Shown here piece by piece: positions 6,993 to 13,795 of a stretch of 17,023 bases of DNA; position 1 is the stretch's first letter, and each line of letters starts with the position of its first letter. The DNA is taken from assembly GCA_012270635.1 (NCBI GenBank), contig JAAXHX010000020.1:1-17023 (forward strand), written 5' to 3'. The notes beneath the pieces were generated by a model. The model was not told the DNA's origin and did not search any database. It saw only the letters and a program-made list of their open reading frames with translations. This DNA comes from Dehalococcoidia bacterium (lineage in GTDB: Bacteria > Chloroflexota > Dehalococcoidia > Plut-88900). The translations under genes were made by a program, and so were the position numbers.

Positions 6993-8237
6993 TTAGGCGC
7001 ACACTTCAAGCGCGGTGAGCGCCATCACTTTGGCGCAGGTCTCCATCTCGCTTATGGACGTCCAGAAGTTGTCCTCTCCCTCTACGGCGGAGTTGAATCC
7101 GCCGGCAGGCCCGTACTCTAAACAGGGAATCCCCGCCTTCCACAGCCAGGTTACGTCCCCTGCGGAGTAGGAGAAGGGATGGATTGCGCCCACGGCCCGG
7201 GGCGGCGTGCCCGTCACGGCCTCGTGGCTGCGGGTGACGACGTCGACGATTTCCTGGCCATCCGGCAGGTCGAAGGGCTCCATTACCAGCCTTCTCCGCC
7301 CCTCGAAGGATGCGGGTGGCGGGACCTCGATTTCGTACTTCAGCTCCGGGTCCTCCACCGCAAGGGGGTCTAGGGCGTTTCGTATATCAGCGATTATCGA
7401 GTCTAGGGTCTGGCCGGGGACGAAGTGCACGTCTATCAGGATCGTGCAGAAGTCGGGCACGTAGGGAGGCTCTATGAGCACGTAGCTCTCCCCCCGCCCC
7501 CCGATAATGCTCCCGACGTTCACGCGGGGCATGGCCGGGAGCTTGGCGCTCGGGGTATGGGTAAGCTTCATATTCTCCAGGGCGTTGATCACCCGCGTCA
7601 TCTTGCTGACTGCGTTTATGGTCTGCTCCTGTACGCTGATGTGCCCCGTGACCCCGTAGGTGTGAATCGCCAGGTGGGCGATGCCCGCGTGGACCGTGGC
7701 TATGTTCCCCACGCCCGTCGGCTCCGGCGAAACGGCAGCGTCCGTTCTCAGCCCGCTCTCCATGAGAAAGTGAGTCCCCTCTCCTCCCTGGGTCTCCCCT
7801 ACCACGCAGGCGAGGACCAGGTCGCCTCTTATCTGCACGGGAGAGAGGCGCACGGCCTCGGCGGCGGCGATCATGCTCGCGACGCCGCCCTTCATGTTCT
7901 CCACGCCCTGCCCATAAAGCCTGTCGCCCTCGATGGTGGGAACGGTCGGGTCTCGCTTCGCTCCGCGTCGCAGGGAGTTGATGTCGGTGTGGCCGTTGAG
8001 CATCAGGCTCTTCCCGCCGCCCGTGCCCCTGAGAGTGGCGATGGCCTGCAGCCTGCCGGGCTCCACTTCCTGAAGCTCGACTTCATACCCCCTCTCCCGA
8101 AAGTAACCGTCCAGGAAGTGCGCTACGGGGGTCTCGTTGGGCTTGAAACTGGGTATGCTTATCAGCCGCTTTGCCAGGTCCAGCATCGCGGCCCGGTCCA
8201 CGTGGGCCAGGACTTGGTCTTTCTGCGCATCGTCCAC
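6993..8237 (-). CDS. M20-family metallopeptidase-like protein (ArgE/DapE/CPG2 type) with altered metal ligands
   Basis: 414 residues, normal for M20 amidohydrolases, which use two zinc ions to cleave amide or peptide bonds. LNGHTDIN gives His83 and Asp85. GETQGGEGTH keeps the general-base Glu148, and SPEPT keeps Glu172. Three ligand positions differ from the standard pattern. The usual GxGxxDMKGG is GQGVENMKGG (Asn114 in place of the bridging Asp). The metal Glu next to the base is Thr149. The C-terminal His of the 'aH..dE' motif appears to be Val385. It may be a variant subfamily with another metal arrangement, or inactive. GTG start at 8237 with GGAGGG eight bases upstream. It lies 22 bases after the DUF1028 gene, last in the operon with HpaB. 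Confidence 0.88.
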   Translation of the reverse strand: MDDAQKDQVLAHVDRAAMLDLAKRLISIPSFKPNETPVAHFLDGYFRERGYEVELQEVEPGRLQAIATLRGTGGGKSLMLNGHTDINSLRRGAKRDPTVPTIEGDRLYGQGVENMKGGVASMIAAAEAVRLSPVQIRGDLVLACVVGETQGGEGTHFLMESGLRTDAAVSPEPTGVGNIATVHAGIAHLAIHTYGVTGHISVQEQTINAVSKMTRVINALENMKLTHTPSAKLPAMPRVNVGSIIGGRGESYVLIEPPYVPDFCTILIDVHFVPGQTLDSIIADIRNALDPLAVEDPELKYEIEVPPPASFEGRRRLVMEPFDLPDGQEIVDVVTRSHEAVTGTPPRAVGAIHPFSYSAGDVTWLWKAGIPCLEYGPAGGFNSAVEGEDNFWTSISEMETCAKVMALTALEVCA

Positions 8238-8259
8238 GGGAGAGTCCCTCCGCTAAGGG

Positions 8260-8931
8260 CTAGGGGCCCGTGAGGTGGGGGGCGGCGATGTCGGGCCGGA
8301 CCGCCCTGTCCATGAAGTCGTTCATCTGGGGCTCGTAGCGAGTCCAGAGGCGGCGCAGCTCCGAGATGGGCGCGTCGTGCCAGTCGACCCGCAGGTCGAT
8401 TATCGGGAACGGGTAGCGATGATGGACTACCAGCGCCGCCGAATGCTCGTTCTTCCCCACCTCCCCACCCGCGGCCTTTCCGGCTTCCAACCCCCTCAAC
8501 AGCCTTTCCGCCAGGGGAAGGTCGGGGTCGGCCTCGAAGCCCTGCCCGATGGCGGTGGCAACCTGCTTGGAAAATAGCAGGTTGCCTACGGCCACTACGC
8601 CATCGCCCCGGTATTCGTTGTTCTCCAGGTAGACCTGGCTTCCCGTATGGGCCGCCGTTCCTCCGACGGTATCCACCACTCCGATCTGCCGGTACTCGGG
8701 GTAGGCGCCCGCGCTGACCAGTTCCTCTACCACCGCTCTGGCGGAATAGCCCCGGCGCAAGAGGTCCAGGCCCAGCTTGCCGAGCCGAGGGTCGGTCAGG
8801 TTCTGCGAGGCCACCGCCCCGACACCCGTCTCCACCCATACGCACCGGGCCCCCACGCAGATGCTGCTGGTGGACACGGCCATGCCGACCATGCCGGTCC
8901 TGCTGCAATGTCCCACTAGTGAGAAAGTCAT
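8260..8931 (-). CDS. DUF1028 family protein
   Basis: 223 residues. The N-terminus MTFSLVGHCSRTGMVGMAVST and the following VGAVASQNLTDPRLG match the DUF1028 pattern, in which a TFSIV-like start leads into an Ntn-hydrolase-like fold. Further family-like parts are GGTAAHTGS (89-97), VAVGNLLFS and VDWHDAPI near the C-terminus. The biochemical role of DUF1028 is not established to my knowledge; genes for it often sit beside peptidases or amidohydrolases, as here. It starts with ATG at 8931 behind AAAGGAG, the strongest ribosome binding site of the operon, and ends 22 bases before the M20 gene. HpaB is 34 bases upstream. No signal peptide is seen. Confidence 0.9.
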   Translation of the reverse strand: MTFSLVGHCSRTGMVGMAVSTSSICVGARCVWVETGVGAVASQNLTDPRLGKLGLDLLRRGYSARAVVEELVSAGAYPEYRQIGVVDTVGGTAAHTGSQVYLENNEYRGDGVVAVGNLLFSKQVATAIGQGFEADPDLPLAERLLRGLEAGKAAGGEVGKNEHSAALVVHHRYPFPIIDLRVDWHDAPISELRRLWTRYEPQMNDFMDRAVRPDIAAPHLTGP

Positions 8932-8965
8932 GGTCTTCTCCTTTAGTCGTCGATAGGTTTGGGAC

Positions 8966-10414
8966 CTACCGTTCCTTCATTACCTCATGGGAGAGGTCGG
9001 CGGCCTTCCTGACCAGCTGCTTCATCGGCGTGGGATCGAAGTTGAAATACAGGGCCAGCATGTTGGCATAGGGCGGGCTCTGCGCGAAGAGCTGGAAGGC
9101 CAGCTTGTGCCCCGCCATCGAGGAGTCGACCAGGTCCCGGGTGAAGTGGAGCAGTTTTATCCTGTCCTCCATGCTCCAGTCCCGAACGGCATAGTACTTT
9201 TCGAGGTATTTTCGGACCTCGGGGTTCTTCCAGGCCGCGGTGTCGGGGGTGAGTTCCAGTTGCCCGCCCGCGAGCTCCCTCACTATGCCGACCATGGCCG
9301 GCAGGTTGCTGGATGCGTAGATGCGGCCGGCATATATAATCGCCTGGTTCGGCATTGTGAGGCCGCCGGGGCTCGGCTCCGCGCAGTGTACGGCGGCGTG
9401 AAGGTGAGCGTTGATCGTTTCCCGGTAGCACATGAGGGTCGTCAGCTTTTCCCGCACCTGGGGCACGTTCTGCAGGCCCGTCTGTTCGATGTTCAGGAAG
9501 GCCGTGCCCAGCAGGTAGTCGGCCCTGAACAGCGTCCTGAGGACGAAGGGGAAGACAACGTAGCGGTGCAGCGTGCCCCGGATGTAGCCGGCGGCCTTCG
9601 GCTCCCGGCAGAAGAGCACGTTCTCCCAGGGCACCTGAACGTTGTCGAAGATGAGCAGCGTGTCGATTTCGTCGAAGCGCGTGGCTATCGGGTAGTCCCT
9701 GGGGTCCTTACCCACCCCCAGCCCCGTGCGGCATATCAGCTTGAGCCCCGGGCTGTTCATGTCCGCTATGAAGCCTATGGCGTAGTCCCTGAGCTCATCG
9801 CCCCACTGCGCGATGGTGGGCTTTATGAACCCCTGGTTTGCGTAGCAGGCGGCGGTCTCGTACTTAGCTCCCCGCACGATGATCCCCTTGTCGTTCTCGT
9901 CTACGACGTGGAGGAGCATGTCGGGGTCCTGCTCCTGGGGAGGGCGGCTGCGGTCTCCCTTCGGGTCCGTGTTGCCGCTCACGTGGAACAGGTCCAGCTC
10001 CTGCAGCCGGTTTACGTGACGCTCCACGTTTTCCGCGAACATCGGGTTGAAGGTGCGCAGGGTCTCCCGGGCGTCGTACATCGACCAGAGCTCGCCGGCG
10101 GTGTCGTCCCCGACTCGCTCGACTATCCCGCCGATCTCCGTAAGCACGGTCTCGACGTAGCGCCTCTGGGCGGCGAGGTCCTCGGCGGAGGTGGGTGGCT
10201 TCAGGGACCGAGCGGCCGGCTCGCCGTTGAAATCGAAGGTGGTGGCGTCCTTGAATGCCGCCTCATTCTGCATGTCGTACATGCGGGACCGGACGTCGAT
10301 GATGGGCTTGAACGCCGGGTGAGTGGTGATGTCTTCCACGAGATCGCCGTCGTAATAGACCTCGCGCCCGTCCCTCAACGATTCCCGGTATTCCTCGCCT
10401 GTGCGTAGTCCCAT
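8966..10414 (-). CDS. 4-hydroxyphenylacetate 3-hydroxylase (HpaB) family flavin monooxygenase
   Basis: 482 residues, typical for the family. The N-terminus MGLRTGEEYRESLRDGREVY is characteristic (the first residues match the usual 'R(T/S)G.eY..sLrDgR.v'). TDPKGDRSRP (149-158), GIIVRGAKYETAA (177-189) and RFDEIDTLLIFDNVQVPWE (247-265) are the conserved central blocks. HpaB-type enzymes hydroxylate phenols using reduced FAD from a separate reductase (HpaC); no reductase is in the window. The same superfamily includes 4-hydroxybutyryl-CoA dehydratase, but its iron-sulfur cysteine/histidine pattern is not visible, so a monooxygenase is favoured. The natural substrate is unknown. ATG at 10414 has GAGG six bases upstream. 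It is the first gene of an operon with DUF1028 and M20. Confidence 0.93.
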   Translation of the reverse strand: MGLRTGEEYRESLRDGREVYYDGDLVEDITTHPAFKPIIDVRSRMYDMQNEAAFKDATTFDFNGEPAARSLKPPTSAEDLAAQRRYVETVLTEIGGIVERVGDDTAGELWSMYDARETLRTFNPMFAENVERHVNRLQELDLFHVSGNTDPKGDRSRPPQEQDPDMLLHVVDENDKGIIVRGAKYETAACYANQGFIKPTIAQWGDELRDYAIGFIADMNSPGLKLICRTGLGVGKDPRDYPIATRFDEIDTLLIFDNVQVPWENVLFCREPKAAGYIRGTLHRYVVFPFVLRTLFRADYLLGTAFLNIEQTGLQNVPQVREKLTTLMCYRETINAHLHAAVHCAEPSPGGLTMPNQAIIYAGRIYASSNLPAMVGIVRELAGGQLELTPDTAAWKNPEVRKYLEKYYAVRDWSMEDRIKLLHFTRDLVDSSMAGHKLAFQLFAQSPPYANMLALYFNFDPTPMKQLVRKAADLSHEVMKER

Positions 10415-10488
10415 TTACTGCCTCGGTTGTGTGGGCCGGTTGTGCTCTGGCTGGAGGCGCCCTTTGAAGTCCGGCGGCATGAACGGCG

Positions 10489-10511
10489 ATCGCCCTCCCC
10501 CCAAAGGCGAT
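10489..10511 (-). other. Hairpin in the HpaB leader region
   Basis: ATCGCC at 10489-10494 and GGCGAT at 10506-10511 are perfect complements around an 11-base C/A-rich loop. If the promoter at 10516-10545 is right, this hairpin lies at the very 5' end of the HpaB transcript. The arm is also part of the palindrome GGCGATCGCC (10485-10494). Function unknown; chance is possible in GC-rich DNA. Confidence 0.35.
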
Positions 10512-10515
10512 GGTT

Positions 10516-10545
10516 ATCGTAACTTAGCGCTTTCCTCTTTGGCAA
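10516..10545 (-). promoter_or_regulatory. Candidate sigma70 promoter for the HpaB-DUF1028-M20 operon
   Basis: On the minus strand TTGCCA (10540-10545, five of six matches to -35) is followed after 18 bases by TACGAT (10516-10521, four of six matches to -10). Transcription would start near 10509, about 95 nt before the HpaB ATG. It lies in the gap between the DUF192 gene and HpaB, where a new promoter is expected. Confidence 0.5.
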
Positions 10546-10548
10546 TAC

Positions 10549-10566
10549 GGCCCAGCCGTTTGGGCC
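10549..10566 (-). terminator. Possible terminator hairpin after the DUF192 gene
   Basis: GGCCCA (10549-10554) and TGGGCC (10561-10566) form a perfect six-pair GC-rich stem with a six-base loop, 28 bases beyond the DUF192 stop on the minus strand. No U-run follows (the next bases read GTATTGCC), so an intrinsic terminator is only possible. Its place between two transcription units is the main argument. Confidence 0.3.
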
Positions 10567-10594
10567 CGCCGGACGGGACCCGACGACAGGCCGC

Positions 10595-11291
10595 CTAGCA
10601 CCCGTACCGACCCGCAATAGACCCGGCGAATTCCACCGGCTGACCGATCCCCAGGCCCAGGCTGGCGGCCTCTCCGCCGTTGATTTCCAGGACGTACTGC
10701 ATGTTCCCCGAGGGGCTGATGCGCGCAATCTCCGAATCAGCGGCGTCGGGGGGGAGGGGGTGGGATGTCCCGGGAGATTTCGCCTATTGTGCAGTCGGCG
10801 CCTATCCAGACCATGTCGAGGGGGAATTGCATCCGCTTCATCCAGAACTGAAGGGGCATGGGCGCCTCGAAGATGAATAGCATCCCGGCGCCCGGGGCTA
10901 GGGACTCCCTGTCCGAGAGTCCCTGCCGGCGTTGGGCCGGGGTCACGGCCACCTCCACCGGCACTGCAACGCCGCCGATTAACACCATTGGCCCCGTGGG
11001 GAGGGGCGTCGGGGTTGGAGGTGGCTTGGTGGGCGTCGGCGCAGGGGTGGCGGTCGGAATCGCCGTCGGGGACGGATCAAGTGTAGCCGTTGGCCTTGGG
11101 CTGTCGGTAGAAGTCGGCCCTGGCGTTGCACTGGGTGTCGGGACTTCGGTGGCGCCGATATGAGTGGGCGCAGGGCTTGGTACGGGAGTCGGGGTGGGGA
11201 GTGGAAGGGAATCGGGGGCGCAGGTAAAGGCGGAGACCAGCGCTATCGCTGCCAACGCCAGGATGCCCGCCGTCTTTGAACACCTAGCCAA
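10595..11291 (-). pseudogene. DUF192 lipoprotein/secreted protein, frameshifted at a G7 run
   Basis: Residues 1-28 read as a signal sequence with a Cys at 24 (MARCSKTAGILALAAIALVS then AFTC), starting from a TTG at 11291; the lipobox is imperfect. A Pro/Thr linker follows (about 30-100), then a DUF192 domain: RRQGLSDRESLAPGAGMLFIF, FWMKRMQFPLDMVWI and GEISRDIPPPPP. There the frame breaks and the raw reading ends in RRR-stop at 10737. Dropping one base from the seven-G run at 10748-10754 (C7 in the gene) restores DAADSEIARISPSGNMQYVL, EINGGEAASL and GLGIGQPVEF to a stop at 10595, 231 residues in all. That is the normal DUF192 ending, so the shift is recent or a sequence error. DUF192 function is not settled. 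It lies 38 bases downstream of the inositol-monophosphatase gene. Confidence 0.82.
10992..11204 (-). repeat. Pro/Thr-rich low-complexity linker tract in the DUF192 gene
   Basis: On the plus strand the DNA is a run of imperfect short units of the GGCGTCGG, GGAGTCGG kind, encoding PTPTP, PSPTAIPT and similar on the minus strand. It separates the membrane anchor from the globular domain, like the tract at 15004-15279. Confidence 0.7.
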
Positions 11292-11329
11292 GTCAGGACG
11301 ATGGCATCCCCACCCCAGGAGGAATGGGA

Positions 11330-12151
11330 CTAACCTCTCACGTGGGCCCGCCACCCCGACCCCCCGGTCTTCTCCATAAACTCCGCGTGGATGGGAGCGT
11401 TGGTTGCAATGATGCTCGGGGTACGGAAGTCGGCGGGAGATCCCGAGCCCGTCGTCACCACCCCGCCCGCCTCCCGGACCAGGAGCAGCCCGCTCATTAC
11501 GTCCCACGGCGCAAGTGCGTGATGAAAATACAGGTCTACCCGGCCGCAAGCGGCATAGGCGAGACCCAACGCCGCCGAGCCCATGATCCGTATGGTCTGC
11601 ATCCCCGGCCAGAGACCGGCCAGCATCTCCAGCGCCCGGAGGGCCATCTCCTCGTCGTACCCCATGTCGGTGGCTAGGACGGATGCGGCGATGTTCTCAT
11701 GTCGGGATACGGAGATGGGCTTCCCGTTCAGGAATGCCCCGCCGCTCTTGCAGGCGTGAAAGAGCTCCCTGCGAAGGGGGTCACAGGTGAAGGCCAGGAG
11801 CATCTCGCCCTCGTGGGCCAGGGCGAGGTTGATGGCAAAGTGGGGGTTCTCCGACGCGAAGTTACGGCTCCCGTCCAGGGGATCGACTATCCACGTGTAA
11901 CCGGTGCTGCCCTGGACCGCGCCCTTCTCCTCGGAGAGGATAGAGAAGCCGGGGAACTCTTGCCGGAGATGATTGAGGATGAGGGACTCGGCGCGGTAGT
12001 CGGTGTCCGTTACCACGTTCCCCCGACCCTTGAAGTAGACCTGCTTCTGCTTTTGAAAGCCCCTGACGAGGGTGCGACGAGCAAGGGCGATGGCTTCCCG
12101 GGCGACCTGTTCGGCGGTCTTGCCGGTTGCGGACAGGGGAATGTCGCTCAC
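11330..12151 (-). CDS. Inositol monophosphatase family protein
   Basis: 273 residues from the GTG at 12151. The Mg2+-dependent phosphatase motifs are in order: GNVVTDTDYRAE (44-55), SEEKG with Glu74/Glu75, WIVDPLDGSRNFA (87-99, with Asp90 and Asp93) and APWDVMSGLLLVREAGG (214-230, with Asp217). Family members hydrolyse inositol-1-phosphate or related sugar or nucleotide phosphates (for example fructose-1,6-bisphosphate or pAp); the substrate cannot be fixed from sequence. The open frame runs further upstream inside trpS, but the GTG overlaps the trpS stop as GTGA and has GAAGG about ten bases before it. This indicates translational coupling with trpS. The first ~94 residues of the longer frame are Arg/Pro-rich shadow sequence. 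Confidence 0.92.
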   Translation of the reverse strand: MSDIPLSATGKTAEQVAREAIALARRTLVRGFQKQKQVYFKGRGNVVTDTDYRAESLILNHLRQEFPGFSILSEEKGAVQGSTGYTWIVDPLDGSRNFASENPHFAINLALAHEGEMLLAFTCDPLRRELFHACKSGGAFLNGKPISVSRHENIAASVLATDMGYDEEMALRALEMLAGLWPGMQTIRIMGSAALGLAYAACGRVDLYFHHALAPWDVMSGLLLVREAGGVVTTGSGSPADFRTPSIIATNAPIHAEFMEKTGGSGWRAHVRG

Positions 12152-13146
12152 GTGGTCTTGGCCTTCAGGCCCATCCTCTCCCTGACCTCTTCTAGGGTCT
12201 CGCGGGCTATGACGCTCGCCCTCCGGGCCCCGTCCTCGAGCACCTCGTGCACGTAGCCGGGATTCTCGGCGAGCTGTCGGCGGCGCTCCCGGAAGGGTCC
12301 CAGGGAATCGTTTATGCCGTCGGCCAGCATCTTCTTGCAGTCCACGCACCCGCGCTGGGCGTTGCGGCATTGCTCGGCGATGTCGTCTATTTTGTCGGGG
12401 TTGAACTGCTTGTGGAGAGAGAAGACGTTGCACACCTCGGGCCTACCCGGATCGGAGCGGCGTTGGCGCTGGGGGTCGGTGACGGCGCCCATGACCTTCT
12501 TGCGCGTCTCCTCGGGAGAGGATGCAAGCTCGACGTGATTGTCGAGGCTCTTGCTCATCTTGTTGCTGCCGTCCAGCCCGACTATGAGCGGCGACTCCGT
12601 GAACTTCCCCTGGGGCTCCGGGAAGGTGGGCCCGAAGATGTGGTTGAAGCGGCGCACTATCTCCCGGGCCAGCTCCAGGTGGGCCACCTGGTCCTCGCCC
12701 ACGGGCACGGTGTCGGCCTTGTATATCACTATGTCGGCGGTCATCAGCACCGGATACCCGACCAGCCCGTAGTTGATGTTGTCGGGCTGATGCCGGGCCA
12801 TCTCCTTGAAGGTCGGGACCCGGGTCAGCCACCCGTGGGGCGTGACCATGCTAAGAAGGGTGTGTAGGGTGAGCACCTCCGGGACGTGGGACTGGACGAA
12901 CAGGATCGACTTGTCCGGGTCCAGCCCCGCGGCCAGCCAGTCGAGGAGCATCTCCTTGATGTTGTCCTGCAGGTGGGCCGTGTTCTCCAGGGTGGTCAGG
13001 GCGTGAATATCCACGGCGCAATAGATGCAGTCGTAGTCGTCCTGGAGGGCGACGTAGTTCTGGATTGCGCCCAGGTAGTTCCCGAGATGCTGCCGGCCCG
13101 TGGGTCGGGCCCCGGAGAACACCCTGCCTTTCTTGCCGTTAGTCAT
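12148..13146 (-). CDS. trpS: Tryptophanyl-tRNA synthetase with probable 4Fe-4S motif
   Basis: 332 residues, standard length for this class I synthetase, which charges tRNA-Trp. The HIGH-type motif is PTGRQHLGN (15-23) and the KMSKS loop is GSNKMSKS (193-200). Residues 239-270 carry Cys239, Cys260, Cys267 and Cys270 (CRNAQRGCVDC). The last three have the C-x6-C-x2-C spacing of the iron-sulfur cluster in Thermotoga maritima TrpRS, in the anticodon-binding region. A cluster here is inference. The ATG at 13146 follows CAGGAAACG, an acceptable ribosome binding site. The gene overlaps the next one by four bases and is divergent from the gamma-carbonic-anhydrase gene. Confidence 0.97.
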   Translation of the reverse strand: MTNGKKGRVFSGARPTGRQHLGNYLGAIQNYVALQDDYDCIYCAVDIHALTTLENTAHLQDNIKEMLLDWLAAGLDPDKSILFVQSHVPEVLTLHTLLSMVTPHGWLTRVPTFKEMARHQPDNINYGLVGYPVLMTADIVIYKADTVPVGEDQVAHLELAREIVRRFNHIFGPTFPEPQGKFTESPLIVGLDGSNKMSKSLDNHVELASSPEETRKKVMGAVTDPQRQRRSDPGRPEVCNVFSLHKQFNPDKIDDIAEQCRNAQRGCVDCKKMLADGINDSLGPFRERRRQLAENPGYVHEVLEDGARRASVIARETLEEVRERMGLKAKTT

Positions 13147-13267
13147 CGTTTCCTGGGTGGGGTTGAGGGTGGAAAGCGGTTGCAGTTTAGCACACCTGTG
13201 GTAAATTTCACACGGTCGTTGTCCGGTCTCTCATTCAACCCCGGGCTGCCCCTGGGAGAACAGCAAA
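13147..13267. promoter_or_regulatory. Divergent promoter region between trpS and the gamma-CA-like gene
   Basis: 121 bases from which trpS (-) and the gamma-CA-like gene (+) diverge. For trpS, TGCTAAACT (13183-13191 on the minus strand) could be an extended -10. For the plus strand, TTGCAG then TAAATT after 16 bases (about 13180-13207) is a weak candidate. Both lie over the same AT-richer patch, so they might compete. Neither is close to consensus, and no leader structure was recognised. Confidence 0.35.
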
Positions 13268-13771
13268 ATGTCAATCCGATCATTTGAAGGCAAGATGCCC
13301 CGCATCCACCCCTCCGCCTACGTCGATAGGGAGGCAGTGCTCATAGGAGACGTGGAGGTCGGCGAGGAGTGCATCATCCTGCCCGGCGCCGTCATCCGCG
13401 CCGACCACGGCACTACTAAGATAGGCAGCCGCAGCAACGTCCAGGACAACGCGGTCATTCACACCAACGGCGTCGACATCGGGGAGGACGTGACCATCGG
13501 TCATGGGGCCATGGTGGAAGCCCGGAGGATCGGGAACAACTCCCTGATAGGCATAAACGCCAGCCTGCTCGCCGACTCGGATATCGGGGAGTTCTGCCTG
13601 GTGGCCGCGGGAGCGGTGGTGAAGGAAGGGGCCCGGGTCCCGCCCTATTCCTTCGTGGCGGGGGTCCCGGCGTCGGTGAGACCTCTAAAGAAGGAAATGG
13701 CCGAGCACCTCAAGACCGCGAGTGAGCTATATACGAGCATGATCCCGAGGTACAAATCGAGTCTCGGTTAA
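13268..13771 (+). CDS. Gamma-carbonic-anhydrase-like hexapeptide-repeat protein
   Basis: 167 residues forming a left-handed beta-helix of hexapeptide repeats (IGDVEVGEECIILPGAVIRA, then IGSRSN, IGEDVT, IGNNSL, IGEFCL). RADHGTTKIGSRSNVQDNAV (44-63) is the standard gamma-CA block, and His65 and His79 (IGHGAM) fit two of the three zinc ligands. The third, normally His in 'IGHxAxxHGC', is Glu84 here (GAMVEARRIG). It may bind metal differently, lack carbonic anhydrase activity, or be an acyltransferase-like relative such as PaaY/CaiE-type proteins. A C-terminal helix follows (about 138-165). GGGAGA lies eight bases before the ATG at 13268; an ATG nine codons later is an alternative. It is transcribed away from trpS. 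Confidence 0.88.
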   Translation: MSIRSFEGKMPRIHPSAYVDREAVLIGDVEVGEECIILPGAVIRADHGTTKIGSRSNVQDNAVIHTNGVDIGEDVTIGHGAMVEARRIGNNSLIGINASLLADSDIGEFCLVAAGAVVKEGARVPPYSFVAGVPASVRPLKKEMAEHLKTASELYTSMIPRYKSSLG

Positions 13772-13776
13772 GGGAG

Positions 13777-13795
13777 ACCGGCCCCGAGAACCGGT
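13777..13795. terminator. Small hairpin between convergent genes
   Basis: ACCGG (13777-13781) can pair with CCGGT (13791-13795) around nine bases, between the ends of the gamma-CA-like gene and the repeat lipoprotein gene. The stem is short and no clear T-run follows on either strand, so any terminator role is speculative. Confidence 0.2.

Noticed and set aside
8987..10408. 473-codon plus-strand open frame opposite the HpaB gene
   Set aside because: It mirrors the real gene's codon structure (Val/Gly/His-rich shadow) and lacks motifs of its own.
10485..10494. GGCGATCGCC, containing the cyanobacterial HIP1 octamer
   Set aside because: I noted only this copy; the gene content is not cyanobacterial and a chance match in GC-rich DNA is likely.
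10737..11549. Longer start for the DUF192 gene at 11549
   Set aside because: The extra N-terminal residues overlap the inositol-monophosphatase gene in another frame and are Arg/Gly/Pro shadow sequence; the signal peptide fits a start at 11291.
12152..12433. Longer start for the inositol-monophosphatase gene
   Set aside because: The upstream part lies inside trpS in another frame and is Arg-rich without family similarity; the GTG overlapping the trpS stop has a ribosome binding site.
13166..13179. AGGGTGGAAAGCGG resembles the T-box riboswitch core and lies next to trpS
   Set aside because: It is on the plus strand, pointing away from trpS, lacks the exact core, and there is no room for a stem I or an antiterminator.
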